Numbered from the stretch's first letter, positions 7,757 to 17,707 are shown. The stretch is DNA of 64,000 bases from Sphingobacterium sp. ML3W (GCF_000747525.1 NZ_CP009278.1:806001-870000); one strand, 5' to 3'. The notes: a model not told the origin generated them from the letters alone. Translations and numbers: made by a program.

Positions 7757-10700
7757 TTAAATTTTTTCGATTAAAACTTTCAATTCCTTTCCGTCGATAT
7801 CAACCTTATCTCCGGTAGTTAGTGATTCTTCAAATCTCAACGAATCAGCTAGAATTTCGGTACAAATATAAGATAAATTTTTATTCGTGGCCTCCTCAAT
7901 ATCAGCATCTTTGCTGACTAAAACATGAATGCGGTCAGTAACCTCAAAACCTTTATCTTTTCTTAGGTTTTGGATACGGTTAACCAACTCTCTTGACAGT
8001 CCTTCTTGTTTCAATTCGTCAGAAATATGGATATCTAGCGCAACGGTTAATTTAGCTAAATTAGCGACCTGCCACCCAGCAACATCCTCTGCTATAATTT
8101 CTACATCAGTTAATTGGATCGTATAAGGCGTATCAGCTAATGTAATTTCGCCTTCGCTTTCCAATTTCGCAACCTCATCCATAGAAAGTGCATTGATCTT
8201 TGCAGACACTAACTTCATGTCTTTACCAACTTTCGAGCCAAGAGCTTTAAAATTTGGCTTTATTTTTTTCTTGATGATACCTGTAGTGTCCGTAATGAAT
8301 TGAATATCTTTGATATTCGTTTCAGAAAGTATCAAATCTTTTACCTTTTCTACACGTTCTTGGAAGCTATTATCCAAGACCGGAAGTAAGATTTTATTTA
8401 ATGGTTGGCGTACATTGATGCCTACTTTTTTACGCAGTGAAAGTGTTAGTGACGAAATATCTTGGGCCAATGACATGCGCTCTTCTAAATCCTTATCGAC
8501 CAATTGTTCTTGGTAAATTGGGAAATTAGCTAAATGTACAGACTCAAAGATTTCTTTTCCTGTTGCGGTGTTTAAATCCAGGTACAACTGATCAGAGAAG
8601 AAAGGAGAGATTGGCGACATCAATTTAGCAACCGTGTCCAAGCAAGTAAATAAAGTCTGGTAAGCCGAGATTTTGTCTTCGGAGTATTCACCCTTCCAGA
8701 AACGACGACGACACAGACGAACGTACCAATTACTTAAATGTTCGTCGACAAAATTTTGAATCGCACGTGCAGCTTTCGTAGGTTCGAAGTCTGCATAAAA
8801 ATCGTCAACCTCCTTAGTTAAACTATTCAATAGTGAGATTACCCAACGATCGATTTCCGGACGATTCTCTAACGCGATATCTGCTTCAGCATAGCTGAAT
8901 TTATCAATATTAGCATATAGAGCAAAGAACGCATACGTATTATATAAGGTTCCGAAAAACTTACGTCGTACCTCATCCAATCCTTCTTCGTTAAATTTTA
9001 AGTTATCCCACGGTGAAGCATTACTAATCATGTACCAACGAGTTGCATCAGCGCTGTATTTATCTAACGTAGCAAATGGATCAATACCATTGCCAAGGCG
9101 TTTAGACATTTTATTGCCATTTTTGTCTAAAACCAAACCATTGGAAACTACATTCTTAAAAGCAACAGATTTCTGAAGCATCGTTGATATAGCATGCAAT
9201 GTAAAGAACCAACCACGTGTCTGATCCACACCCTCAGCAATAAAATCCGCTGGAAATGCCTTGTTGTATCCCTCCTTAAACGGGAGCGCTTCCCCCTTAG
9301 CCAGTTTGTCATAATCCAAACCCCATTGCGCATAGGGCATGGCACCAGAATCAAACCAAACATCGATTAAATCAGGCTCGCGGAATAGTTTTTGACCAGC
9401 ATCAGAAACGAAAACGATATCATCTACATAAGGACGGTGTAAATCTAGTTCCTTGGTGCCGAATTTATCTAAATATGATTTGTTTGTCTCTTTTTCTTTT
9501 TCGGATAAAACGTCTGAAACTAAGGAAGCTTCCAATAGAGCCTTTAATTCAGGCATAGAACCTACACAGATCTCTTCATTTTCATCTTCAGAACGCCAGA
9601 TTGGAAGAGGAGTCCCCCAGTAGCGAGAACGAGACAAATTCCAGTCAACTAGATTTTCTAACCAGTTACCGAATCGTCCAGATCCAGTAGCTTCAGGCTT
9701 CCAGTTAATGGTTTTATTTAAAGCAACTAAATCATCCTTTACCGCTGTAGATTTGATAAACCAACTGTCCAATGGATAGTATAAAACAGGTTTATCTGTA
9801 CGCCAGCAATGCGGGTAAGTATGCTCGTATTTTTTAACATCAAATGCTTTGTTATCTTCTTTTAGTTTGATAGCAATAAGCACATCTGTCGGACGAAAAT
9901 CTTTATCGGCACGTTCAGCATCAGAATAATATTCCTCTTTAACGAAACGGCCAGCAAAGTCCGTTATTTCTTTAACAAAACGTCCTGTGCGATCAACAGT
10001 AGGAACATCTTTGCCATTTTCATCCTTAATCAAGATTCCTGGTACGCCCTGTTCTTTAGCTACTCTAAAGTCATCTGCACCATATGTTGGCGCAGCATGC
10101 ACGATACCAGTACCATCTTCTGTTGTTACAAAATCACCAGGGATGACACGAAAAGCTTTTTCTTGCAGTTCATCCGAAGTAATATAAGGCATCAGTTGCT
10201 CATAACGTAAACCGATAAGCTCTTCACCTGTAAATGTTGCCGCTATTTCCCAAGGAATAACTTTATCACCTAATTTATAATCCTGAAATTCGGCTTCTTT
10301 ACCTTCTGCCTTGAAATGTTTTGAAATCAGATCATTTGCCAATATTACGGAAACAGGAGCTCCTGTATATTGATTGAATGTTTTGATTTTGACATAGTTG
10401 ATTTTTTTACCAACTATTAACGCTGTATTAGAAGGAAGTGTCCAAGGGGTTGTTGTCCATGCGATAAACGCAACGTCTTCGGCTTCATCTTCAACTAATG
10501 TCGCCATGATCGGGTGCAACTGATCTTTGACCAATCTGAATTGTGCAACGATAGTAGTATCCTTTACATCCTTGTAAGTGCCGGGCTGATTCAATTCATG
10601 AGAACTCAATCCCGTTCCTGCAGCAGGAGAATAAGGTTGTATGGTGTAACCTTTGTATAAAAGGCCTTTTTTATAAAATTCTTTCAACAAGTACCATAGT

Positions 10701-11170
10701 GTTTCAATGTACTCATTTTCATACGTGACATATGGGTTTTCCAAATCTACCCAATACCCCATTTTAGTCGTTAGATCATTCCATACATCTGTGTATTTCA
10801 TTACTTCTGTACGACATGCATCGTTGTATGCTTTAACCGTTATCTTTTTTCCAATATCTTCTTTCGTAATTCCTAGTTTCTTCTCTACAGCAAGTTCAAT
10901 TGGAAGACCGTGTGTATCCCAGCCTCCTTTACGTTTTACTTGAAAGCCCTTTAAGGTTTTATAGCGACAGAAGATGTCTTTGATTGTACGACCCATTACA
11001 TGGTGAATACCAGGCATACCGTTGGCAGAAGGTGGTCCCTCGTAAAAAGTGTAGGGCTTATTTTCTGGGCGGTTTGTGATACTTTTTTCGAATATTTTCT
11101 CCTGTTCCCAACGGGTCAATATTTCTTTGCCTATTTCCGGCAAATTAAGTTGCTTATATTCTTTATACAT
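7757..11170 (-). CDS. ileS: isoleucyl-tRNA synthetase
   Basis: 1137 residues, the normal length for the long bacterial/eukaryote-like IleRS form. It charges tRNA-Ile with isoleucine in the cytoplasm. The class I signature corresponding to HIGH is HHVM at residues 56-59 inside GMPGIHHVMGR. The KMSKS loop appears as NKMSKRLGN. Between them lies the CP1 editing domain with WTTTPWTLPSN, and the WDTHGLP motif is near residue 84. After the catalytic core come the anticodon-binding helices and a C-terminal extension. Start chosen at the ATG 11170, where homology begins (MYKEYKQLNLPEIGKEIL). Confidence 0.98.
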   Translation of the reverse strand: MYKEYKQLNLPEIGKEILTRWEQEKIFEKSITNRPENKPYTFYEGPPSANGMPGIHHVMGRTIKDIFCRYKTLKGFQVKRKGGWDTHGLPIELAVEKKLGITKEDIGKKITVKAYNDACRTEVMKYTDVWNDLTTKMGYWVDLENPYVTYENEYIETLWYLLKEFYKKGLLYKGYTIQPYSPAAGTGLSSHELNQPGTYKDVKDTTIVAQFRLVKDQLHPIMATLVEDEAEDVAFIAWTTTPWTLPSNTALIVGKKINYVKIKTFNQYTGAPVSVILANDLISKHFKAEGKEAEFQDYKLGDKVIPWEIAATFTGEELIGLRYEQLMPYITSDELQEKAFRVIPGDFVTTEDGTGIVHAAPTYGADDFRVAKEQGVPGILIKDENGKDVPTVDRTGRFVKEITDFAGRFVKEEYYSDAERADKDFRPTDVLIAIKLKEDNKAFDVKKYEHTYPHCWRTDKPVLYYPLDSWFIKSTAVKDDLVALNKTINWKPEATGSGRFGNWLENLVDWNLSRSRYWGTPLPIWRSEDENEEICVGSMPELKALLEASLVSDVLSEKEKETNKSYLDKFGTKELDLHRPYVDDIVFVSDAGQKLFREPDLIDVWFDSGAMPYAQWGLDYDKLAKGEALPFKEGYNKAFPADFIAEGVDQTRGWFFTLHAISTMLQKSVAFKNVVSNGLVLDKNGNKMSKRLGNGIDPFATLDKYSADATRWYMISNASPWDNLKFNEEGLDEVRRKFFGTLYNTYAFFALYANIDKFSYAEADIALENRPEIDRWVISLLNSLTKEVDDFYADFEPTKAARAIQNFVDEHLSNWYVRLCRRRFWKGEYSEDKISAYQTLFTCLDTVAKLMSPISPFFSDQLYLDLNTATGKEIFESVHLANFPIYQEQLVDKDLEERMSLAQDISSLTLSLRKKVGINVRQPLNKILLPVLDNSFQERVEKVKDLILSETNIKDIQFITDTTGIIKKKIKPNFKALGSKVGKDMKLVSAKINALSMDEVAKLESEGEITLADTPYTIQLTDVEIIAEDVAGWQVANLAKLTVALDIHISDELKQEGLSRELVNRIQNLRKDKGFEVTDRIHVLVSKDADIEEATNKNLSYICTEILADSLRFEESLTTGDKVDIDGKELKVLIEKI

Positions 11171-11356
11171 CCGTGTCTCGTATTCTTTTACTAAAGGTCG
11201 CTAATTTAATGAATTAAGCTGAAAGCTGAAAGCTAAATAATGAACCCGCTATGAAGAGAACGCTTCCTCGTTCTTTTAGCTGCATCATAGCAGATATCTT
11301 CTTGATGGGGTAACGCTTATGAACGATTTACTTTCAACAATTCTTTGAAAATGAAA
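11171..11356 (-). other. ileS upstream region, no gene
   Basis: 186 bases between the Fe-S gene terminator and ileS. It contains a short direct repeat (CTGAAAG twice at about 11219-11233) and a small AGAACG/CGTTCT hairpin. There is no good TAnnTTTG match and no T-box motif. It must contain the ileS promoter, but I cannot place it. Confidence 0.4.
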
Positions 11357-11387
11357 AAAGCCTAATATTATTAGAATATCAGGCTTT
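11357..11387 (-). terminator. intrinsic terminator of the Fe-S assembly gene
   Basis: 13-bp stem with one mismatch (11357-11369 with 11375-11387), five-base loop, followed on the minus strand by further T-rich sequence. It lies directly downstream of the IscA-type gene. Confidence 0.8.
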
Positions 11388-11410
11388 GTGTTTTTATTAA
11401 AATGGAATTC

Positions 11411-11764
11411 TTATGCGGAGAAAGAACTTCCACAACCACAGGTGCTCGCAGCATTTGGATTGTTGAAAGTAAAACCGCGTGCATCTAACCCATTTTTAAA
11501 ATCGACTTCCATGCCTGCTAAATATAAGCCATGCGCTTTATTCATAAAAACTCGGATACCAGCGATTTCATATTCGCTATCGCCTTCTTTCTTTTGGTCG
11601 AATCCCAAAATATAGCTCATTCCAGAACAACCTCCACCTTCAACACCAATACGTAATCCAAAATCATCGGAAATCTCTTGTTGATCTTTTAGTTTATTTA
11701 GCTCCTTTATCGCTCCTTCAGTTAATGTTAATGGAGCTTTTTCTGTTATATTTTCTGTACTCAT
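11411..11764 (-). CDS. A-type iron-sulfur cluster assembly/carrier protein (IscA/SufA/ErpA family)
   Basis: 117 residues, one HesB/IscA domain. The three family cysteines are present: one in GGGCSGMSYILGF near residue 46 and two in the C-terminal STCGCGSSFS. These proteins bind iron or [Fe-S] clusters and pass them to target enzymes in the cytoplasm. No isc or suf partner genes lie beside it, so the exact subgroup (IscA, SufA or ErpA) cannot be fixed. Monocistronic: terminator downstream and a 409-nt gap upstream. Confidence 0.92.
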   Translation of the reverse strand: MSTENITEKAPLTLTEGAIKELNKLKDQQEISDDFGLRIGVEGGGCSGMSYILGFDQKKEGDSEYEIAGIRVFMNKAHGLYLAGMEVDFKNGLDARGFTFNNPNAASTCGCGSSFSA

Positions 11765-12122
11765 CGTGATATTATTTTAACCAGCTTAAACAAAATTACA
11801 TATTTTAAACCGAAAATTGGAGCGCTTCTATTTTATGACATTGATTAAACAGAGTTCGCATTTACCCATGATTTAGATTATTTACAAGGTCATTTGTTAT
11901 GCGCGAAATTAAAAACAGCATGAAGTTTTCGGATTATTGGAATAAATAGGTAGTTATTTAAGAATGAGGGGTTTTATATAATGAAATTACGACAAGCAAC
12001 TCTAATGTGAATATTTTAAGGGTTAAGGTAGTAAAATTAGATAAATGATAATAATTATGTCTTTTTTGTGATATTTTGTAATAATAAAGGCTGTTTAGTG
12101 GAGTGTTTTTTAAGTATTATAC
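11765..12122. other. divergent intergenic region, no gene seen
   Basis: About 360 AT-rich bases between the divergent Fe-S gene and glyA. No open frame with family likeness, no tRNA fold and no strong hairpin was found. It should contain the promoter of the Fe-S gene; the glyA promoter is at its right end. Confidence 0.5.
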
Positions 12123-12130
12123 TATATTTG
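12123..12130 (+). promoter_or_regulatory. Bacteroidota -7 element (TATATTTG) of glyA
   Basis: TATATTTG is a full match to TAnnTTTG, 43 nt before the glyA ATG. T-rich sequence sits at the -33 position (around 12101). Confidence 0.6.
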
Positions 12131-12173
12131 TAGAATAAAATCACAATATTCATATTTTATATTACATTAAACA

Positions 12174-13445
12174 ATGGAAAGAGATCAAGCCATTTTCAAT
12201 TTGATATCTGATGAGCTTAAACGCCAAGAAGAAGGTATCGAATTAATTGCTTCAGAAAACTTCGTTTCAAAACAAGTTATGGAAGCTGCAGGTTCAGTTT
12301 TGACAAATAAATATGCTGAAGGCTTACCGGGAAAACGTTACTATGGTGGTTGCGAGGTAGTCGATCAAATAGAAACTACTGCTATTGATCGTGCTAAGCA
12401 ATTATTTGGTGCAGAATGGGTAAATGTTCAACCTCACTCAGGAGCGCAAGCAAATGCTGCAGTTTTTTTAGCAACGATCAAACCGGGGGATAAAATTTTA
12501 GGCCTTGATTTATCACATGGTGGTCACCTGACGCATGGTTCTCCTGCGAATCTTTCAGGTAAAATTTACCAACCGTTGTTTTATGGTGTAAAAGAGGATA
12601 CTGGTTTAATTGATTATGAACAATTAGAAGAAACTGCTCTTCGTGAAAAGCCTAAGATGATTATCTGTGGTGCATCAGCATATTCTCGTGATTGGGATTA
12701 TGCACGTATCCGTAAGGTAGCTGATGAAATTGGTGCTTTAGTATTAGCAGATATCTCACATCCTGCAGGTCTTATTGCAAGAGGGTTATTAAACGATCCA
12801 CTTCCACATTGTCATATCGTAACTACAACCACACATAAAACACTTCGTGGACCTCGTGGTGGTATGATCATGGTAGGGAAAGACTTCGAGAATACTTGGG
12901 GAGTGAAAACACCTAAAGGAGAAACACGTACCATTACACAATTATTGGATTTAGCAGTATTTCCTGGTACACAAGGTGGACCATTGGAACATACAATCGC
13001 TGCTAAAGCAATCGCCTATGGTGAAGCTCTTACAGACGAATACATGGAGTATATCATTCAGGTGAAGAAAAATGCGGCTGCATTAGCTCAATTCTTCGTT
13101 GAAAGAGATTACAAAATTATATCAGGAGGTACAGACAACCATTTAATGTTGGTAGACTTACGCAACAAAGATATCTCTGGTAAAGCAGCAGAAGCGGTAT
13201 TAGGAAAAGCTGGAATCACAACTAACAAAAATATGGTTCCTTTTGATTCTCGTTCTCCATTTGTAACTTCAGGTGTACGTTTTGGTACAGCAGCAATTAC
13301 AACTCGTGGTATTAAAGAAACAGAGATCGTTCAAATCGGTGAATTGATTGATGCAGCTATTGTTAATTCAGCGAATGACGCAGAGCTTGCTAAAATACAA
13401 GTAAAAGTAAAAGAGATGATGGCAGCTTTCCCTCTTTATAAATAA
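12174..13445 (+). CDS. glyA: serine hydroxymethyltransferase
   Basis: 423 residues, normal family length. A PLP enzyme of the cytoplasm that converts serine and tetrahydrofolate to glycine and 5,10-methylene-tetrahydrofolate. Visible family marks: [11 protein letters not shown] near the N-terminus, [15 protein letters not shown], the substrate region [12 protein letters not shown], the PLP-binding Lys in [14 protein letters not shown] near residue 225, and [11 protein letters not shown]. The start ATG at 12174 gives the expected N-terminus; an A-rich stretch stands in place of a Shine-Dalgarno sequence, as is common in this phylum. Single gene with its own promoter and terminator. Confidence 0.98.
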   Translation: MERDQAIFNLISDELKRQEEGIELIASENFVSKQVMEAAGSVLTNKYAEGLPGKRYYGGCEVVDQIETTAIDRAKQLFGAEWVNVQPHSGAQANAAVFLATIKPGDKILGLDLSHGGHLTHGSPANLSGKIYQPLFYGVKEDTGLIDYEQLEETALREKPKMIICGASAYSRDWDYARIRKVADEIGALVLADISHPAGLIARGLLNDPLPHCHIVTTTTHKTLRGPRGGMIMVGKDFENTWGVKTPKGETRTITQLLDLAVFPGTQGGPLEHTIAAKAIAYGEALTDEYMEYIIQVKKNAAALAQFFVERDYKIISGGTDNHLMLVDLRNKDISGKAAEAVLGKAGITTNKNMVPFDSRSPFVTSGVRFGTAAITTRGIKETEIVQIGELIDAAIVNSANDAELAKIQVKVKEMMAAFPLYK

Positions 13446-13473
13446 GAGCGACTGTAACATGTCAATAACTATG

Positions 13474-13508
13474 AAGTGCCTCTGATGTAAATCGAGGCAC
13501 TTTTTTTG
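13474..13508 (+). terminator. intrinsic terminator of glyA
   Basis: Perfect 9-bp stem AAGTGCCTC / GAGGCACTT (13474-13482 with 13494-13502) running into T7. Confidence 0.9.
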
Positions 13509-13688
13509 TGCAAAATGTTAAAAAGTCTTAAATAACATTGTAATAATTTGATTACTCGATAATTTTCTCTTGTTTTGAGTATACAAACAGGATCATATCA
13601 TTAAATTAAAATACTATACGGGATACATTTACTTTTTTTATACAGGTGTTAATAAATTAATTTGGTAACTGCTAAAAATAGGTGAGGT

Positions 13689-14279
13689 ATGAGTATTTTA
13701 AATAAGAAAACGGATCAAGAATTAATCCACATATATTTAGATGGTAAAGAAACAGCGTTAGCAGCTTTGTTAGAACGTTATAGATCTAAAATATATACTT
13801 CCATTTATATGAAAGTAAAAGATGAATATCTTGCAGAAGATATTTTTCAAGAGACTTTTATAAAAGTAATCAATACGCTAAAAGGGGGCAAATATAATGA
13901 TGAGGGTAAATTTTTACCTTGGGTCATGCGTATAGCGCATAATATGATTATTGATCATTTTAGAAAAGAGAAAAGAGCACCAAATATTGTCAATACAGAC
14001 GGCTTTGATATTTTCGATGTACTTGACTTTAGTGATGAAAATGTCGAATCCAAGATGTTGAAAGAACAGCGTGATATTGATTTGAAAAAAATGATTCAAA
14101 AACTTCCTGATGACCAAAAAGAAGTGTTAATTATGAGACATTTTTGTGATATGAGTTTTAAAGATATTGCTGAAATTACAGAGGTGAGTATCAATACTGC
14201 ATTAGGTCGCATGCGCTATGCTTTGGCCAATCTGAGAAAAATGATTGAAGGACAAAGTCTCATGTTGCAGATAAATTAA
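13689..14279 (+). CDS. ECF-type RNA polymerase sigma factor
   Basis: 196 residues. Sigma region 2 covers about residues 25-95 (DEYLAEDIFQETFIKVI and FLPWVMRIAHNMIIDHFRKEKR, the core- and -10-binding helices). Region 4 covers about 130-185 (LPDDQKEVLIMRHFCDMSFKDIAEITEVSINTALGRM split over the helix-turn-helix). No anti-sigma gene follows, unlike many ECF operons, so control may be at the level of transcription. It stands alone, with a 243-nt upstream gap after the glyA terminator and a strong terminator downstream. Regulated genes unknown. Confidence 0.92.
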   Translation: MSILNKKTDQELIHIYLDGKETALAALLERYRSKIYTSIYMKVKDEYLAEDIFQETFIKVINTLKGGKYNDEGKFLPWVMRIAHNMIIDHFRKEKRAPNIVNTDGFDIFDVLDFSDENVESKMLKEQRDIDLKKMIQKLPDDQKEVLIMRHFCDMSFKDIAEITEVSINTALGRMRYALANLRKMIEGQSLMLQIN

Positions 14280-14289
14280 TAAATATAAA

Positions 14290-14339
14290 TAGTATAGAAA
14301 AGGGGAAGAGTCAAACGGTTCTTCCCCTTTTTTATACTA
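14290..14339. terminator. bidirectional terminator between convergent genes
   Basis: Long hairpin: inner stem AAAGGGGAAGA / TCTTCCCCTTT extended by an outer TAGTATA / TATACTA pairing, with T6 in the plus direction. It serves the sigma gene and, on the other strand, the lipoprotein gene ending at 14342. Confidence 0.88.
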
Positions 14340-14341
14340 AA

Positions 14342-14974
14342 CTATTTTCTAGTATTGGTCTTGAGTTGTAGTCCTTCATAATTTGAAGACATTATTCCAA
14401 CTAGTCCAAAAACTGTTTCTCCTTTTTTTATGGTTCTACCAATTAGGTTGTTTTCGACCAAATTTGTTCTAAACTTTTTGTTTGCAGCACTTGCAACAGC
14501 AAGATTTCCAAATGCAATACCTGGCCCGATAGCGAGACCAACTGGAATACTTGTTTTGTCTGTAGTATATCCGTTTTCAGTTTTTGTAATATTAAGCTGT
14601 AAAATGGATAAGGGTAGATACCATAAGTAAGTTGCAGGCCTTTGTTTAAGTGCATTAAACGCTTGGTCAATATTTAATATATCTACCTCACTGCCATTTG
14701 CATAACATAAGTGTAGATTTTGACCGAAAATCAAATCTCTATCAGATTCGTTTTGGATTTTTAGTGATACTATTTTAATGTTTTTTTTAGTTTCTTCCTT
14801 TTTGTACTTTCCAGATAAAAGATCATAGTTGTACCCTAAAATTACTTCTTTATCAGATTGATCAGATTTGTAATATAGCTGCTCAGGAGTAATAGAATGG
14901 AATTTAGAGGCGCACGAGGATAATAATAAGACTACAACAGCTGTTAATAAAGCTGAAATTTTACTTTGATTCAT
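14342..14974 (-). CDS. predicted lipoprotein, unknown function
   Basis: 210 residues. The N-terminus has a lipoprotein signal (SALLTAVVVLLLSSC) with the lipobox Cys at about residue 21. A Gly/Ala-rich hydrophobic stretch at about 140-160 (IPVGLAIGPGIAFGNLAVASAA) could associate with a membrane. The rest suggests a beta-rich soluble domain (KNIKIVSLKIQNESDRDLIFG). I recognise no family. Alone on the minus strand between two plus-strand genes. Confidence 0.75.
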   Translation of the reverse strand: MNQSKISALLTAVVVLLLSSCASKFHSITPEQLYYKSDQSDKEVILGYNYDLLSGKYKKEETKKNIKIVSLKIQNESDRDLIFGQNLHLCYANGSEVDILNIDQAFNALKQRPATYLWYLPLSILQLNITKTENGYTTDKTSIPVGLAIGPGIAFGNLAVASAANKKFRTNLVENNLIGRTIKKGETVFGLVGIMSSNYEGLQLKTNTRK

Positions 14975-15301
14975 TTTTTGTTTTAACTTGGTTTAATAAA
15001 TTGTTTACGTTGGCGCAAATATAATCATGTATTTTTTATTCCACTCAGAAGAAATATTCTTTTCTATAAAATAGTGGATATTTGTATTTATTTAAATTAA
15101 GCTTGATGATTAATCTAAATTATACTGTCAATTTTGAAATATGTAAGGTAAAATAGATGTAATAATGTCATATTTTTAATTCGCTTGGTCATCATTTTCA
15201 TATTTAAGAATGATTTTGGTATTTTAGCAAGTGAAATTTTGTCTACTTTGATAAGATGGAATGTATTTTGATTAGGTAATTATTAAAACAAGGAAAATAT
15301 T
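14975..15301. other. divergent intergenic region, no gene seen
   Basis: 327 AT-rich bases between the lipoprotein gene and the metallopeptidase gene. A partial -7 match TACTTTG (one base short of TAnnTTTG) at about 15243 may belong to the metallopeptidase. A purine-rich AAGGA precedes its ATG. No other structure was seen. Confidence 0.4.
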
Positions 15302-15985
15302 ATGTATTGGATTTTATTTATAGGGATCATGGTTGTCAGCCTGGTCGTACAAACCCGATTTAAAAATAAGTTTAAAAAATATTCTGAAATTCCGTTAACA
15401 AGTGGACTGACGGGAGCAGATATTGCACAAAAAATGCTGAATGATAATGGTATTTATGATGTTAAAGTCGTATCCATTCCAGATCGCTTAGGAGATCACT
15501 ATAATCCAGCTGATAAAACAGTAAATTTAAGTCCCGAAGTATATAGTGGACGCAGTATTGCTGCTGCAGCTGTTTCAGCACACGAATGTGGACACGCAGT
15601 TCAGCATGCAACAGCTTACAAATGGCTAGGGTTTAGATCTGCTATGGTACCAATGGTTAGTTTTGCATCAAAATTAACGTCTTGGGTATTGATGTTAGGT
15701 GTTATGTTGATGATTTTCTCCCAAAATTATATTGTATTGGCGGTAGGAGTAGCAGCATTGGCGATTACGACAATCTTTAGTTTCGTAACATTGCCTGTAG
15801 AGTTTGATGCATCTAACCGTGCGAAAGCCTGGTTGAGCAACAATGGCGTAACATATAGTTCATCAGAAGATGAGGGAGTGAAAGATGCATTGAAATGGGC
15901 TGCTATGACTTATGTAGTTGCGGCATTAAGTGCTTTGGTAACTTTATTATATTATGCTTCTATGTTATTCGGAAGAAGAGATTAA
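15302..15985 (+). CDS. YugP-type neutral zinc metallopeptidase (membrane)
   Basis: 227 residues. The zinc site HECGH is in VSAHECGHAVQHA at about residues 93-105. Hydrophobic segments at about 1-16, 115-160 and 198-220 make it an integral inner-membrane protein, matching the Zn_peptidase_2/YugP family. Other family features are QKMLNDNGIYDVKV and HYNPADKTVNLSPEVY before the zinc site and LPVEFDAS after it. The substrate of the family is not known. Monocistronic with a terminator downstream. Confidence 0.9.
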   Translation: MYWILFIGIMVVSLVVQTRFKNKFKKYSEIPLTSGLTGADIAQKMLNDNGIYDVKVVSIPDRLGDHYNPADKTVNLSPEVYSGRSIAAAAVSAHECGHAVQHATAYKWLGFRSAMVPMVSFASKLTSWVLMLGVMLMIFSQNYIVLAVGVAALAITTIFSFVTLPVEFDASNRAKAWLSNNGVTYSSSEDEGVKDALKWAAMTYVVAALSALVTLLYYASMLFGRRD

Positions 15986-16002
15986 TCATTTTAATTATAC
16001 TT

Positions 16003-16053
16003 AAAGCATAGAAAAGCGAATATCTTTAAAAATGTTCGCTTTTTTCATGCTTT
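16003..16053 (+). terminator. intrinsic terminator of the metallopeptidase gene
   Basis: 9-bp stem AAAAGCGAA / TTCGCTTTT (16012-16020 with 16035-16043) followed by T-rich sequence, with a second outer pairing AAAGCAT / ATGCTTT that extends the arm. Confidence 0.82.
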
Positions 16054-16100
16054 AATGCTTGGAATTGAAATCTATATGCTTCAGCTTCCGACAATTTTTT

Positions 16101-16108
16101 TAACTTTG
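16101..16108 (+). promoter_or_regulatory. Bacteroidota -7 element (TAACTTTG) of ffh
   Basis: TAACTTTG fits TAnnTTTG exactly and lies 31 nt before the ffh ATG. Confidence 0.6.
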
Positions 16109-16139
16109 CTTTTTATAATAGCATAGACTTACAATTATC

Positions 16140-17477
16140 ATGTTTCAGAACTTACAGGATAAATTAGATAGAGCCTTTAAGGTTTTAAAAGGCCAAGGTA
16201 GTATTACCGAGATCAACGTTGCAGAAACGATGAAAGAAATTCGTAAGGCATTATTAGATGCCGATGTGAATTATAAAACTGCAAAAGTATTTACGGATGA
16301 TGTTAAACAAAAAGCCCTAGGGGAAAATGTACTAACAAGTATTTCTCCAGGTCAATTGTTGACAAAAATCATGAATGATGAGTTGACAGCGTTGATGGGT
16401 GGTTCTGTTACAGAATTAGAAACTTCAAAAAACCCAACTGTTATCCTTATCGCTGGATTGAATGGTGCTGGTAAAACGACATTTGCAGGAAAGTTAGCAT
16501 TACATTTAAAAGATAAAAAAGGCAAAAAACCTTTATTGGTGGCAGGTGACGTTTATCGTCCAGCAGCTATTGACCAATTGGAAATATTGGCCGAACAAGT
16601 AGGCGTTCCTGTATATGTGGATCGTAATTCCACAGATCCTATTGCTATTGCAAGAGCAGGGGTAGAAGAGGCAAAAAGAAATGGGCATAATGTGGTCATT
16701 ATTGATACTGCAGGTCGCTTAGCAATCGATGAACCATTGATGGTGGAGATCACGGCTGTAAAAGAAGCTACTCAACCACATGAAATTCTTTTTGTTGTCG
16801 ATTCAATGACAGGTCAAGATGCGGTGAATACAGCGAAGACATTCAACGATCGATTGGATTTTACGGGTGTTGTATTGACAAAATTAGACGGCGATACCCG
16901 TGGTGGTGCTGCATTGTCTATTAAATCTGTTGTCAATAAACCAATCAAATTTATTGGTACTGGCGAGAAGATGGATGCATTGGATGTGTTTTATCCAGAT
17001 CGTATGGCCTCTCGTATCTTGGGTATGGGTGACGTTGTTTCTTTGGTAGAACGTGCGCAACATCAGTTTGATGAAAAACAAGCGGCTGAACTACAAAAGA
17101 AAATTCGTAAAAATAAATTCGACTTCAACGATTTTAAATCGCAGATCCAGCAAATCAAAAAAATGGGTAACATGAAAGATTTGATGGGGATGATTCCTGG
17201 AGTTGGTAAAGCAATGAAAGATATTGAAGTTGATGATAATGCTTTTAAACCAATCGAAGCAATTATTGATTCGATGACTCCTTTTGAAAGAGAAAATCCT
17301 GATGCAATCGATCAGAAACGTCGTATCCGCATCGCAAAAGGATCAGGTACTGATATTAATGAAGTAAATAAGCTGATGAAACAATTTGGAGATATGCGTA
17401 AAGTCATGAAACAAATGTCAAATCCAGCAATGGCGGCTAAGCTAATGAAAAACATGCCTAAAATGCCAGGAAGATAA
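16140..17477 (+). CDS. ffh: signal recognition particle GTPase Ffh
   Basis: 445 residues. It binds 4.5S RNA and signal sequences of nascent membrane proteins and delivers them to FtsY. N domain at about 1-90 (LDRAFKVLKGQG, EIRKALLDADVN). G domain with GLNGAGKTTFAGKLA (P-loop), GDVYRPAA, DTAGRL, TKLDGDTRGG and GTGEKMD. The C-terminal M domain is rich in methionine (MGNMKDLMGMIPG, MKQMSNPAMAAKLMKNM) and forms the signal-binding groove. All GTPase motifs are intact. Own promoter and an unusually strong terminator. Confidence 0.98.
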   Translation: MFQNLQDKLDRAFKVLKGQGSITEINVAETMKEIRKALLDADVNYKTAKVFTDDVKQKALGENVLTSISPGQLLTKIMNDELTALMGGSVTELETSKNPTVILIAGLNGAGKTTFAGKLALHLKDKKGKKPLLVAGDVYRPAAIDQLEILAEQVGVPVYVDRNSTDPIAIARAGVEEAKRNGHNVVIIDTAGRLAIDEPLMVEITAVKEATQPHEILFVVDSMTGQDAVNTAKTFNDRLDFTGVVLTKLDGDTRGGAALSIKSVVNKPIKFIGTGEKMDALDVFYPDRMASRILGMGDVVSLVERAQHQFDEKQAAELQKKIRKNKFDFNDFKSQIQQIKKMGNMKDLMGMIPGVGKAMKDIEVDDNAFKPIEAIIDSMTPFERENPDAIDQKRRIRIAKGSGTDINEVNKLMKQFGDMRKVMKQMSNPAMAAKLMKNMPKMPGR

Positions 17478-17492
17478 GAGAGAGTGTATTTC

Positions 17493-17549
17493 TTATATTA
17501 TAAAAATACCCTAAAAATATCTTATTTTTAGGGTATTTTTATAATATAA
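17493..17549. terminator. 26-bp perfect hairpin after ffh
   Basis: The arms 17493-17518 and 17524-17549 are exact reverse complements over 26 bp with a loop of 5 bases. The core is ATACCCTAAAAAT / ATTTTTAGGGTAT. A run of five T is inside the right arm. It ends ffh transcription and can act in both directions. Confidence 0.88.
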
Positions 17550-17699
17550 TAGGCTGCCGCCTCTGCAAGATGAATGATATCGCATCAAAGTTAGGGCATA
17601 GTTATATTGAAATATTTGATTAGGCCTCATTATCGATTTATATTTCGTATTTATTTTTTGTATTTTAGACTTAGTTCTGATTGTAATAGATTTATTTTT

Positions 17700-17707
17700 T
17701 AACTTTG
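17700..17707 (+). promoter_or_regulatory. Bacteroidota promoter of nuoA (TAACTTTG)
   Basis: TAACTTTG is a full -7 match, with TTG at 17681-17683 in the -33 position (16-base spacer). The ATG follows after only 7 bases, so transcripts should start at or beside the start codon. Confidence 0.65.

Noticed and set aside
11171..11356. Possible T-box or other tRNA-sensing leader before ileS
   Set aside because: No T-box consensus, no specifier-loop layout and no antiterminator pair; only a 6-bp hairpin and a short direct repeat.
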